From Saccopteryx bilineata (taxonomy: Eukaryota > Chordata > Mammalia > Chiroptera > Emballonuridae), in the NCBI RefSeq assembly GCF_036850765.1, contig NC_089492.1, positions 98,847,022 through 98,911,021 of the forward strand: a stretch of 64,000 bases of DNA. The letters are read 5' to 3'. Position 1 is the stretch's first letter; every line of letters begins with the position of its first letter. A program made the position numbers and the translations under genes. This document shows, in pieces, positions 34,784-45,008 of the stretch. The notes beneath the pieces were generated by a model that had not been told where the DNA came from, made no database searches, and saw nothing but the letters and a program-made list of their open reading frames with translations.

Positions 34784-35208
34784 TTTTTTTTTTTTTTTGC
34801 ATTTTTCTGAAGCTGGAAACAGGGAGAGACAGTCAGACAGACTCCCGCATGCGCCCGACCGGGATCCACCCGGCACGCCCATCAGGGGGCGACGCTCTGC
34901 CCACCAGGGGGCGATGCTCTGCCCATCCTGGGCGTCACCATGTTGCGACCCTCCTGGGTGTCGCCATGTTGCGACCAGAGCCACTCTAGCGCCTGGGGCA
35001 GAGGCCACAGAGCCATCCCCAGCGCCCGGGCCATCTTTGCTCCAATGGAGTCTTGGCTGCGGGAGGGGAAGAGAGAGACAGAGAGGAAGGCGCGGCGGAG
35101 GGGTGGAGAAGCAAATGGGCGCTTCTCCTATGTGCCCTGGCCGGGAATCGAACCCGGGTCCTCCGCACGCTAGGCCGACGCTCTACCGCTGAGCCAACCG
35201 GCCAGGGC
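34784..35208 (-). repeat. SINE type A with duplicated internal modules
   Basis: Perfect 13-bp TSD TGTGATATTTCTT (34771-34783 and 35209-35221). Two CTCF-like cores at 34879-34891 (CCATCAGGGGGCG) and 34901-34913 (CCACCAGGGGGCG), 22 bp apart. A second duplicated module is GGCGTCACCATGTTGCGACC / GGTGTCGCCATGTTGCGACC at 34930-34977. This makes it the longest type A copy here. Confidence 0.95.
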
Positions 35209-35311
35209 TGTGATATTTCTTATAAAAATATTTGCTTTTATCACTTCAGCTAGATGTAAAATTCCTTGAGAATAGAGACTGTATCTTGTATTTTTTTTGA
35301 TATATCTTAGA

Positions 35312-35355
35312 ACTTGGGAGAAAAGTGAAAACTACTTGGGAGAAAAGTGAAAACT
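35312..35355 (+). repeat. Exact 22-bp tandem duplication
   Basis: Unit ACTTGGGAGAAAAGTGAAAA(CT) at 35312-35333 repeats without mismatch at 35334-35355. Confidence 0.95.
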
Positions 35356-35394
35356 TCATGAATTCCATGTTTATGCTGTGGGAATTTTTTTAAT

Positions 35395-35678
35395 GTATTA
35401 TTTCTCCTTTTTCTTAACTTTTTGTGTGCACGCGCGCGCGAGAGAGAGACACAGTAAGGGAGAGAGACAAGAAGCATCAATTCTCTGTTGCAAGCACCTT
35501 AGTTGTTCATTGATTGCTTTCTCATATGTGCCTTGACCATGGGCCTTCAGCAGACCGAGTGACCCCTTGCTCAAACCATATGAGCCCGCACTCAAGCTGG
35601 CGACCTCAGGGCTTTGAACCTGGGTCCTCTGTGTCCCTATCCAACCCTCTATCCACTGCGCCACCGCCTGGTCAGGCA
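35395..35678 (-). repeat. SINE type B
   Basis: Reverse copy with a TG/CG-alternating patch GTGCACGCGCGCGCG at 35428-35441 in its tail and head ending CCGCCTGGTCAGGC. TSD unclear. Confidence 0.85.
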
Positions 35679-36084
35679 TCTATTAACGCTTTATTAAGGC
35701 AGCTAGCTACTTGGGTGGGTGTCACAGACCACTGATACAGTGTCAGACAAAGAATTCAGTATGAACTTAAATAGCAAAAATTATATCTAATACATTTACT
35801 CTGCTGTCACTATCACCCAAACTGGAAAAATTTTTAAAGAAATGGTCTGTTATTTGTTGCTTAGCTGAGCTTTCAATATATATAGTAAAGTTTGAATATT
35901 TGAATAGGGTAGGCAGAAATGTTCCTATGTAGCTTTTTCCTTTACTTTTTATTCTCACCTGCTTAGCCTAGAATTTACAGGCTTTTTTATTTTTCAGTTC
36001 ATTGAGAATAGATCAGTTGATAAAAGTGGAGGATTTGGACTAAATATTTATTGTTTAAGGGGCCTTGTTTATTCTGGTTTAAAA
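35679..36084. other. Intron 1, no recognised element
   Basis: AT-rich sequence; nothing identified. Confidence 0.4.
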
Positions 36085-36510
36085 AATATTACTAAGAATT
36101 TAGTGGCTTAAAACAGCATTCATGTTATATCTCAAATTATTGTGGGTCATAAATTTGGACAGAGTGTAACTAGGCATTTCTTTCTCTGTTAACATCACTC
36201 AGTGTTATTTGACTGCAAGGTTAGTTTCATTTACCTGTTACATATCTGAATGGCTGGCAGGCTAGACTTAAGCTGGGACTGTCAAACTGAGCGTGTATAT
36301 GTAGCTTCTAGCATGATGATTCAGTCGTTAGACTTCTTAAGAGGCAGCTTAGTACTCCTCGAGAAAGAAACCAGAGTCTTACAATCTACAAGACTTATTA
36401 ATACCTAGTCCTGAAAGTTATGCAACTTCTGTTAGTCAAAAGCAAGTCACAGGCCCAGCCCAGATTCAAAGGATAGGACTACACAAGGGCATGAATACTG
36501 CAAGGTAAGG
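36085..36510. repeat. Ancient interspersed repeat of unassigned family
   Basis: AATTTAGTGGCTTAAAACAGC, then GTCAAAAGCAAGTCACAGGCCCAGCCCAGATTCAAAGGATAGG, are pieces of a widespread old mammalian repeat. The same start (ACTTAGTGGCGTAAAG) is seen near 48625, split there by a hAT element. I cannot name it with confidence. Confidence 0.45.
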
Positions 36511-36581
36511 TTTATTTTTGTTGGGGAGGCGCAGGTTTATCTTTGGAAACTAGCTATGCTATGGGATCTGAGAATCTATAA

Positions 36582-36872
36582 CTGCGTATTTTTTGAATCG
36601 GCAACCTCAGTGTTCTGCGTATTTTTTTTTCTCTAATTTTAATTATTCACTTTAGAGAGGAGAGAGAAAGAGAGAGAGAGAGAGAGACAGAGAGGGAGAG
36701 AGAGAGGAGGGAGAGACAGAGAGAGAAGGTGGGGAGGAGCTGGAAGCATCAACTCCCATATGTGCCTTGACCAGGCAAGCCCAGGGTTTTGAACTGGCGA
36801 CCTCAGCATTTCCAGGTTGACGCTTTATCCACTGTGCCACCACAGATTAGGCCATTCTGCGTATTTTTTAAC
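36582..36872 (+). repeat. Three copies of a 13-mer around a SINE and a SINE shard
   Basis: CTGCGTATTTTTT occurs at 36582-36594, 36615-36627 and 36860-36872. The last two are the TSD of the type C SINE. Between the first two is a 20-bp piece, GAATCGGCAACCTCAGTGTT, that matches the type C head region. Confidence 0.85.
36628..36857 (-). repeat. SINE type C
   Basis: TSD TTCTGCGTATTTTTT (36613-36627 and 36858-36872). Long GA-rich run at 36656-36727. Confidence 0.92.
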
Positions 36873-37367
36873 AGAATTTTATTCAGATCGTATAACCCAC
36901 ACTGATTTTTTGTAAAATTCAACTACCTGAATGTTTTTATTTTCCTATGAAAGCTTCCAGATTATTCTGCAATTTATTTATAGTATCCCCTAGCAGTGTG
37001 TCTACCTCAGAGTTTTTCTGTTTTATTAAGAAAAGTACTTAATATACACAAAAGATGAAAGATTTATAATGAACACCTATGTATCTACCACTTAGTTCTA
37101 TAATTAACATTTTGTTATATTTGGATTATCGTATGTCTATCCATCATCAGTTGCCTTATTTTCTGATGAATTTAAAAGTAAATTGTGGGTACTTGTAGAG
37201 TTAACTTTTTGATCCTTTTACTTTGGAGGGTAGTCAGAAAACAGAGAAATCTCTATTGCTATATCTTCTCTGAAAACTTATCTGTTGGGAACTGTCTTAT
37301 TCATTACATAGTTAGCCCAACTTTGGTCCAGTTTTTCACAAACTTTACTCCTGATAGTTTCACTAAG
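36873..37367. other. Intron 1, no recognised element
   Basis: AT-rich sequence; nothing identified. Confidence 0.4.
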
Positions 37368-37379
37368 ATTTTTGGAGGA

Positions 37380-37680
37380 GCCTGCCCAGGTGGTGGCGCA
37401 GGGATAGAGCTTCGGACTAGGATGCAGAGAACCCACGTTCGAAACCCCAAGATCACCGGCTTACTAGCTTGAGCCTAGGGGTCGCTGGCTTGAAGCCCAA
37501 GGTCCCTGGCTTGAGCAAGGGGACACTTGCTCTGCTATAGTCCCCCAATCAAGGCACATATGAGAAAGCAATGAATGAACAGCTAAGGTGCTGCAACAAA
37601 GACTTGATGCTTCTCATCTCTCTCCCTTCTTGTCTCTCTCTCTCTCCCTGTCTCTGTTGCAAAAAAAAAAAAAAAAAAAA
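37380..37680 (+). repeat. SINE type B, internally deleted
   Basis: Head GCCTGCCCAGGTGGTGGCGC, pure A tail at 37661-37681. TSD ATTTTTGGAGGA (37368-37379) and ATTTTTTGGAGGA (37681-37693). Confidence 0.92.
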
Positions 37681-37693
37681 ATTTTTTGGAGGA

Positions 37694-38427
37694 AAAGAAG
37701 TCGATTTTTAAAAATTATAAAAACAATTATTTGTAATCCCAAAATAATCACGACTACTCTCATATGTTCCCTGTTCTTTTTCCATTTCATGTATTTTTAT
37801 AGCTGTTGCTTATGTGCATATCATTTAAAAATATGTGAACTTTTTAGATTAGTATAGCCTAGTAAGTAATGAGTTTGATATTTCATTGAATGGCTGGACA
37901 GCCGTTTTTAACCATGCCAGTTTTGGACAGTTAAATTGCTTTCCAATTGAGAAAAGCTGTTGACCCCAGTGACATGTTATTGCTTATTTTCTGAAACTGG
38001 TTATATACAAAGTTTATCTCATCCCTGACTCAACCTTAAGAGTTGAAACTGATGTGATGGCAGAGAAACAAAGAAGTTGGAAGGAAGAAAGATCCACTTC
38101 AGTCCTGGTTGATTTTGAAACTGCATTAGGAGCAAATAAGGAAGTTAGAAAAAAGATATATTTTCAACTTTGATGAAACATTTGTCAGATAGATTTTCAT
38201 TTTTATCATAATTCTGGCAGTTATCAGAGATGGGCTGAATAAATTTCATATTTAAAGTTTACTTGCAAGTTTAAGCATATTAGAAACTTTTGGTTAATAT
38301 GTATATTAAATTTTAATGAATTTTATTTCATATTTGTTTTGGAATTCCTGTGAACTCTAAGAAGCAGTAACCAGTTCACTATCATTTGCAACTATACACT
38401 TAATAACTATAATTTCAAATTTTCCCC
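37694..38427. other. Intron 1, no recognised element
   Basis: AT-rich sequence; nothing identified. Confidence 0.4.
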
Positions 38428-38429
38428 TA

Positions 38430-38665
38430 TACTGCTCACAAAAATGAGGGGATCAGGAAACGTGCAGATAGATACTCCAGTACTTTTAGCCTTTTTTTAT
38501 AGTGCATTTTCATCAACGACATAAAAGTTGGTTTTGCATCTCATTTGCATAATAGAACAATTTTCTTTTACTTCTTTGCTTTTCTGATGTTCTTGTTTAA
38601 TAAAAAAATGCTTTTTTATTGCTTCATATTCATTTTGAAATATCCCTTAATTTTTGTGAGCAGTA
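38430..38665 (+). mobile_element. Mariner-like MITE, family M2, copy 1
   Basis: TA at both ends. Terminal repeats are CTGCTCACAAAAATGAGGGG and the inverted CCCTTAATTTTTGTGAGCAG. About 232 bp and no coding capacity. Related copies lie at 40349-40590 (opposite orientation) and 56269-56345 (mostly deleted). Confidence 0.85.
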
Positions 38666-39118
38666 TACTTTGAACAAAGTTAGCTAATTAGAGAGGGATA
38701 TACTAACAAATTGAATTCTATAATTGTAGGGATACTGAGTCTTGTAAATGATAATTTGAGTCTACCTACAGTGATCCAGGATGATACTTAACCTATAAAG
38801 GCAGTGAAATCTCTTGTTTTTTCAGAGAAATCTGTTCTTGATGTCATAGTTCATTCTATCTAGAGTTAACTTTTACTGGAAATAAACTCTTATCTAACAT
38901 TCTTCATGTTATATATTGAGTTTCTACGTATTTCACCTTGTTTGGCCCTCTGTGGAAACATGGTTACTAGTTTTCATATAGTAACTTTAGATACTGTACT
39001 TGAAACCTAACATTTATCTTTTAGGGTTTGCTGTGTTTGAATTAAGTTATTTACATAATACAGATTGGCCTAAACAGAGCTTTCTGCCCATAAAAAAAGA
39101 TACTCCCTGAGGATTCTT

Positions 39119-39310
39119 TTTTTTAATTTTTTATTTATTCATTTTAGAGAGGAGAGAGAGGGAGAGAGAGAGAAGAGAGAGAGACAGGGGGGGAGGAGCT
39201 GGAAGCATCAACTCCCATATGTGCCTTGGCCAGGCAAGCCCAGGGTTTTGATCCGGCGACCTCAGCATTTCCAGGTCGACGCTTTATCCACTGCACCACC
39301 ACAGGTCAGG
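39119..39310 (-). repeat. SINE type C
   Basis: Perfect 14-bp TSD CCCTGAGGATTCTT (39105-39118 and 39311-39324). Confidence 0.93.
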
Positions 39311-39446
39311 CCCTGAGGATTCTTAAAATATGCTTCTGGACTATGTTTAGTCATCTTTGTGTGTGTATATATAAATATATTCATTGTGTTAATGAGCAAT
39401 TAGGTAACTTGAACTACATTGCTCGATTGCTGAGACTGTCTTAAGA

Positions 39447-39739
39447 CAGTGGTCCCCAACCTTTTTTGGGCCACGGACCAGTTTAATGTCAGAAAATATT
39501 TTCACAGACCGGCCTTTAGGGTGGGACGGATAAATGTATCACGTGACCGAGACAAGCATCAAGAGTGAGTCTTAGACGGATGTAACAGAGGGAATCTGGT
39601 CATTTAAAAAAAATAAAACGTTGTTCAGACTTAAATATAAAACGGAAATAATGTAAGTTATTTATTCTTTCTCTGCGGACCGGTACCAAATGGCCCACGG
39701 ACCACTACTGGTCCGTAGCCCGGGGGTTGGGGACTACTG
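39447..39739 (+). mobile_element. Non-autonomous hAT element, family 2
   Basis: 293 bp, starting CAGTGGTCCCCAACC and ending GGTTGGGGACTACTG. TSD is only partly preserved (TCTTAAGA / CTTTAGAA). Same internal deletion form as the copies at 48641 and 49503. Confidence 0.88.
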
Positions 39740-39747
39740 CTTTAGAA

Positions 39748-40348
39748 CATATGCCCAAGTATAAGATCTGTCAACAAATACAACAGCAAATGCCTCACTA
39801 GAGAAATGGTCTGGATTTAATCTGGCTTATTCTTGAATATGCAGATTTGCTTTGGGGAAGACATGGAGAATTTGATCTGGGCTGTGATCATCTCACTTTT
39901 GGCAAATTCTTGGAATGTTAGCTTGATCCTGAGATTAAATTGTGGATCTGAGTCAGATCCAGGGTAATCCCCAGAAGATTACATCTGCCTCTACAAGTGA
40001 GCTTTAGGGCATCCCATTCTACACTTGAGGTTTACTGCTTGGATCTCTCATTTCAAAAGATTTCTTGAAAGAAACCATAGATTTAAAGTAATGTAATAAA
40101 TCAGGCACAGGAAAACAGTAAGAAAATGGCATAACTGATCCTTTTGTTCATAATTCAAGCTCTTTGTCAGCCACATCACAGGTTTAAAATTAGTGAACTA
40201 ACCTGGTCTAATATGAATTCATCTTCCCAATGTCAAAATTGAGAAGACTTGTTTGAAACATGAATGATCCTTACCCTAAATACGTACACTTAAAATATTA
40301 ACTAATCCTTGAAAAACCAAAAAGTAGTTTATTTTCTGTGTCTTAATA
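39748..40348. other. Intron 1, no recognised element
   Basis: No repeat or gene identified. Confidence 0.4.
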
Positions 40349-40590
40349 TACAGCTCACAAAACTTAGGGGATATTTCAAAATGGATATGAAACGATAAAA
40401 AAAAGCATTTGGTTTTTTTTTTATTATTAAACAAGAACATCAGAAAGCAAACAACAAGTCAAAGAAAGTTGTTCGATTTAGGGATGCAAAACCAACTTTT
40501 ATTTCATTGGTGAAAATGCACTATACAAAAGGCTGAAAGTACTGGAGTAGCTGCATGTTTCTTGATCCCCTAATTTTTGTGAGCAGTGTA
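40349..40590 (-). mobile_element. Mariner-like MITE, family M2, copy 2
   Basis: Reverse of the copy at 38430: starts TACAGCTCACAAAACTTAGG and ends CCCCTAATTTTTGTGAGCAG. TA target site on both sides. Confidence 0.85.
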
Positions 40591-40758
40591 TTCATCACTC
40601 CGATATGCATAAAATTTAAATACTATAAACTTTTTGAGGGATTAAATTCCATTAAGAAAATAAGGCAATATATGGGAGTGAGAAAAGTAATAAAAAATTA
40701 TAGCTGCAGAATTAAAATATTTGTTTCACTTGGAAAGTATAAGGATGCTGTTTTCCAG

Positions 40759-40788
40759 CGTGCGCGTGTGCGCACACATGCACACACA
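40759..40788. repeat. Alternating purine-pyrimidine patch
   Basis: About 30 bases of CG/TG/CA alternation (CGTGCGCGTGTGCGCACACA and onward), including a self-complementary TGTGCGCACA. Z-DNA-prone composition. Confidence 0.85.
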
Positions 40789-41893
40789 AATGAAAGTATG
40801 AAACTATCGCTATTAGCAAGACATCTAAGATTTCATTTATTTTATCTTTATTTCATACCTTTTAAATGTCTAACTTTACATATATTTTATAATATTCATA
40901 ACATTGGCACAATAGTACATATAAAAATATACAAAAAATATATATACGTATATTGGGGGTATAAGCACAGCATTTAAAAATTGTTTTATTGCATATAACA
41001 TGTCATCATAATCCAGGTCAAGAAAACAAACATCCTCAGCACCCCAGAATACCCACTCCTTATGCTTCTCCCAAGTACTATTCCTTCTCACATCTCCAGA
41101 ATACTTCTGTCTTCCTTTCTGATAATATGGTATAGTTTGTCTGTTTTTATATTCTATGTAAGTAACATCATAAGGCATATGTTCTTTTATGTCTTCTTTT
41201 GCTCAATACTATGTTTGTGAGATTCATCAATGCTTTTGTATGTGGCAGTAGTTATGCAGTATCATTGCTGAATATTTGGTTATATGAATATGCCACAATA
41301 TATTTGTTCCTGTTTGGTTTGTTTCCCGTGTTTGATTATTACGGATAGTGCTCGGATTCTTGTACATATCTCTTGTTACACATGTGTACACATTTCTGTT
41401 AAGTATAATCATAGGACTAGAATTGCTAGGTTATAAGCAAATTATCTTTATTCCACTTTAAAAGATAATGCAATATAGTTTTATATAGTGGCTGTACCAT
41501 TATGTAGCTCTTCCAGTAGTTTCAAGAGTTCCTGTTGTCCCACATTAGATATTGTTAGTCTTTTCAACTTAAGCTATCTGACAAGTGTGTAGTGATTTTT
41601 TATTGCAGTTCCAAATTGTATTTTCTTGATTACTAATAAGGGTGAGCACCTTTTTGTATATTTATTGGCCAGTTGTATGTCCTCTTTTGTAAAGTTCTTA
41701 TTTAAGTATATTTTTCTATCAGCCTCTCTTTCTCATTGATATATATATTCAGGGTAAGAGCCTTTGTCAGTTATGTGTTCCAACTACTTTCCCCTATTTT
41801 TGCTTTTGTTTTCAACCTTTTCTTTTTTCAGTAGTAATTTCTGTGTCTTTTTAAAACTATCTTTTAAAAACTATATTGTCTGTAGGGCAAATG

Positions 41894-42258
41894 TGTAAGG
41901 TATTTTCCCCAAATGTGTAAGGTATTTTCCCCACTGAGGAAGAAGGAAGGGCGTAGCCGCGAAGTGTGGAACAGCAAAAGCTTTATTTAGTAGAGCGCTT
42001 CCCGGGCTGTGTTCTCTGGACCTCGAGAAGGGGAGCAGAGATGTCGTAGACCTCCCTTGTTTGGGGATAATGTATAGCCTTAGTAGGGTGGTTGGGTTGA
42101 TGTGACCCTGGTGAAATTTCATTGGCTGGCAGGCAGTTGCTCTTTTTCAAAGGGCTCCTAGGAAGTTTCTTTTGGCACACATGGGTGTGGGCGGTCCCAG
42201 GCAAAGTTGCTGAGCCTGGTTCCTCACAGGACCTTCCCCATTGCCAACCGACCTCACA
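41894..42258 (-). mobile_element. Solo LTR C, antisense, inside LTR A
   Basis: On the minus strand it starts TGTGAGGTCGG and ends CCTTACA, 365 bp, with a perfect 5-bp TSD AAATG (41889-41893 and 42259-42263). Removing it restores LTR A to TGTAGGGCAAATGAGTTTGT, matching the other LTR A copy. It has a polyadenylation signal AATAAA followed by GCTTTTGCTG on the minus strand (near 41970-41985). A 22-bp tandem repeat lies at 41889-41932. Confidence 0.83.
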
Positions 42259-42707
42259 AAATGAGTTTGTAAAATTTGTATTTTTTGAGTTTGCTCACTT
42301 TTATTGTTACAAAATGGCCCTGGGCAGCCATGTGTGTGCTTGCCAAAGAGCCGGGCAGTTGATTGCAAATTGCTGGTTGCATTCCTGCTTGGGAGGGGCC
42401 ATTGTTTTGCTAATATTTGCTGGGGAGGGATTCTGATTGCCTCTAGCCTGTTTCTTAAAGAAGGAGAAGAGGCAGAAAGAAGGCTTGTTTGCAGAGAAGA
42501 GTGCAGATGCAGAGTGCTGAGGGTGCTTTTGGAGCCCTACTGCAGCTTGTGAGGGTCTTTGATTCCAGGAGGAACCAGAGAATGTGTCAGGACTTTGTGA
42601 GCCCTGAATGAGGGGAAAGTGGTCTTTCCTGTGTGTTTGCTTGTCTGCCAGTACGAGACTTTAATAAAGGAAAGGCCCACCATTTTTTGGCTCTACTATT
42701 TCTTTAC

Positions 42708-43362
42708 TGTTGGGCAGATAAAATGTATTATGCTCACTTTGTTAAAGATAACACAAGGAGGCCATCGCCCAGGTGATATTAATGTGTGTTGGGGGTGGTA
42801 CAATCTAATTAATTGTGGGGTGGTACAATCTAATCATGCCTCAGAAAGTGACTTTGTATTAGAGACTTCCCTATTTTGTATATTGGATTAAGGGTTTGGA
42901 TTTCTACACTATAAAGTGGGGATGGAGCGGGAGTTTGCGCTCTTGGTTCCTGAGATTATCATTAGGAGAGAGAGAGCAGAGGAGAGCAGAGAAAGGCCAC
43001 GTGGAGGAGTCCAGGAGAAGCAGCCAAGATGGCGGAGTGCTGAGTGAGATGCCAGTTTGTGTAGAGTTTGTATCTGGGATAAGGAAGGAGATGAGGAACA
43101 GAGGTGAATAAGTCTGGTGAGCTAGAAACCTTTGATTCTAGGAAACTCGGATAAGTCAGTGGCTTTTTGAGCACTGAATGTGACTGGGTTTTGGAGCCCA
43201 GTGTGTGTTTTTACTTGCCCGCTGGGTGCAAGCTAGAATTAAAGATGACAGCCCATCTGCTTTTGGCTCCTTTGTTTCTTTACCGACTGTCCGAATCCAA
43301 TGCGAACCTGCATAGGCCGGGCTGCTGTGATAGTGGCCTTGGCCCTGCCTACTGGCTTTACA
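42708..43362 (+). repeat. 5' LTR of element B
   Basis: Starts TGTTGGGCAG and ends TTTACA two bases before the primer-binding site. It carries CACTATAAAGTGGG, a likely TATA region at about 42907-42920, and an AAGATGGCGG (YY1-type) site at 43026-43035. A possible polyadenylation signal is ATTAAA near 43237. Confidence 0.87.
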
Positions 43363-43364
43363 TT

Positions 43365-43386
43365 TGGCGTAGTCGGCAGGATTCGA
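43365..43386 (+). promoter_or_regulatory. Primer-binding site complementary to tRNA-Ser
   Basis: Starts TGGCGTAGTCGGCAGGAT two bases after the 5' LTR. As I recall the mammalian tRNA-Ser(AGA/UGA) 3' end, 22 consecutive bases are complementary, including the CCA. Ser-tRNA priming is known for the ERV-S group. Confidence 0.8.
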
Positions 43387-43448
43387 TACAGATCGGCAAG
43401 GAGCCTTTGAGCAGTGGAGTAGAGGACTGGCTAGTGTTAGGGTTCCCC

Positions 43449-43826
43449 ATGGCTGTCCTTTTGGGGATCGTAGGCTGGCTGACTTTTACAGCCATGCGTG
43501 AGGAAACCGAGAGCTCTGTGGAAGAGGCTGCCTGGGACCTGCAAACCGAGCAGCGGAAGAAGCTGGAGCAAACGCAGGAGAAACCGATGCTGACCCTGGA
43601 GCTGGAGGAAGCGCTGGAGGAGGAGGCCGACCAGGTTTGCGAGATTCGCCTGGAAATGGAGCAGCTACTGGAGGAGGAATCACAGGTTCGTGAGTTGCAG
43701 ATTGCCCTGGATGTTGTGGAGAGCCAGCAGCGGCAGAAGGCCGGGGTTGCAATCCGCAGTCTCCATAAGTTGAGAGCCCAGCTGGAAGGATCACCTACTA
43801 CGGCCCTGGTAGGTCTGCGACTTTGA
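43449..43826 (+). CDS. 125-codon ORF in LTR element B: hydrophobic start plus coiled coil
   Basis: The only sizeable frame in the internal region, read from ATG 43449 (context CCCC-ATG-G) to TGA 43824-43826. The open frame extends further upstream through the LTR to 43167, but this ATG is the first after the primer-binding site in this frame. Residues 1-16 (MAVLLGIVGWLTFTAM) are hydrophobic, like a signal anchor or short membrane segment. Residues of about 17-105 are very rich in Glu, Gln, Leu and Arg with heptad-like spacing, for example LELEEALEEEADQVCEIRLE. A basic end follows. No nucleocapsid knuckle, protease or polymerase motif is visible. It could be a diverged gag remnant (some gag proteins have coiled coils) or a novel accessory reading frame. 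One copy only in this window, so selection cannot be judged. Confidence 0.5.
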   Translation: MAVLLGIVGWLTFTAMREETESSVEEAAWDLQTEQRKKLEQTQEKPMLTLELEEALEEEADQVCEIRLEMEQLLEEESQVRELQIALDVVESQQRQKAGVAIRSLHKLRAQLEGSPTTALVGLRL

Positions 43827-44298
43827 GACATAGGGCTGGACATGCTTTCCGGAGCAGAGATGGAAATGCTGACTGCCATTGCCACGTGCTCCTCTTTGGG
43901 ACAGTGTAAGACCTGCCAGGATGGCAGGGATGAGGGGGGTGGCTGATACCCCATGTGCGTGGACTGATTTCCTGGACTACGACCGGAGTGGGCACTGACT
44001 CCTTTGTTGGATGGACTTACGGATTACCGATTTTGGACAATGTGAAAAACCCTGATGGGGGTGGGGGGTGGCTTTGCTGGAAGCACTCCCCTGCCCCGGG
44101 AAGCTTTTTCCATGGCTAGAAAGAAAGCGAGGACATTTTGCGCTTTGGGCAAAGTGCTCAGAGACTGGTGAAGTGTACCTTTGTGATCGTTGAAACTGTA
44201 TTATTTTTGCTGTTGTAATTTGTGTAATGTTCTAATTTCCTTGCACAGGGATGCTGGTGGTATAGATTGTGGGTAGTAAAGTGAGCATAGGGGTGGAT
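43827..44298 (+). other. Noncoding remainder of the LTR element B interior
   Basis: No long frame. The last part, CTTGCACAGGGATGCTGGTG followed by GTAGTAAAGTGAGCATAGGGGTGG, resembles the end of class III retroviral elements as I remember them, and serves as the presumed polypurine-tract region. Confidence 0.55.
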
Positions 44299-45008
44299 TG
44301 TTGGGCAGATAAAATGTATTATGCTCACTTTGTTAAAGATAACACAAGGAGGCTGTCGCCCAGGTGATATTAATGTGTGTTGGGGTGGGCTAAAGGCAGG
44401 CAGAATCCTTGTAGCCTGGGGCTTGGTTTTGGGATTAAGCCTTTCCTACCCTTTTTGATGTGGGGTGGTACAATCTAATCATGCCTCAGAAAGTGACTTT
44501 GTATTAGAGACTTCCCTATTTTGTATATTGGATTAAGGGTTTGGATTTCTACACTATAAAATGGGGATGGAGCGGGAGTTTGTGCTCTTGGTTCCTGAGA
44601 TTATCATTAGAAGAGAGAGCAGAGGAGAGCAGAGAAAGGCCACGTGGAGGAGGCCAGGAAAAGCAGCCAAGATGGCGGAGTGCTGAGTGAGATGCCAGTT
44701 TGTGTAGAGTTTGTATCTGGGATAAGGAAGGAGATGGGGAACTGAGGAGGATAAGGCTGGTGAGCTAGAAACCTTTGATTCTAGGAAACTTGGATAAGTC
44801 AGTAGCTTTTTGAGCACTGAATGTGATTGGGTTTTGGAGCCCAGTGTGTGTTTTTACTTGCCCGCCGGGTGCAAGCTAGGATTAAAGACTATGGCCCACC
44901 AGTTTGTGGCTCCGTTGTTTCTTTACCGACTGTCCGAATCCAAGGGGAACCTGCATGGGCTGGGCTGCTCTGATGGTAGTAGCCCTGGCCATGCCTACTG
45001 GCTTTACA
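44299..45008 (+). repeat. 3' LTR of element B
   Basis: 710 bp, starting TGTTGGGCAG and ending GGCTTTACA. It includes the 44386-44460 block missing from the 5' LTR. Same CACTATAAAATGGG TATA-like region, and an AAGATGGCGG site at 44669-44678. Confidence 0.87.

Larger units (their letters stand above)
34270..35310 (+). repeat. L2 LINE 3' region, split by two SINEs
   Basis: Visible L2 segments include GAGCCCTTCTTAATTAGGCCCAG, TTTGGAATGTTC, and AAAATTCCTTGAGAATAGAGACTGTATCTTG at the end. Continuity is restored when the SINEs at 34369 and 34784 are removed with their TSDs. Confidence 0.7.
42708..45008 (+). mobile_element. Small LTR element B (LTR-internal-LTR) inside LTR A
   Basis: 5' LTR 42708-43362 and 3' LTR 44299-45008, both TGTTGGGCAG...GGCTTTACA. 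Perfect 5-bp TSD TTTAC (42703-42707 and 45009-45013) places it in LTR A. The internal region is only 936 bp: primer-binding site, one 125-codon ORF, noncoding sequence, and a purine-rich tract before the 3' LTR (about 44275-44297). No gag, protease, reverse transcriptase, integrase or env is recognised, so it is non-autonomous. A 5-bp TSD and Ser-tRNA priming fit a class III-like (ERVL/ERV-S-related) origin; this is an inference. The LTRs differ by a roughly 75-bp deletion in the 5' copy plus scattered changes. Confidence 0.88.

Noticed and set aside
41881..42707. Reading 41881-42707 as the true 5' LTR of the LTR element
   Set aside because: Its own TSD (TTGTC) pairs with 45076-45080, while the element starting at 42708 has the separate TSD TTTAC. 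The nested model explains all junctions.
43167..43448. Upstream extension of the 219-codon frame in LTR element B
   Set aside because: This part lies in the LTR and across the primer-binding site, so coding is unlikely. I annotate from ATG 43449 only.
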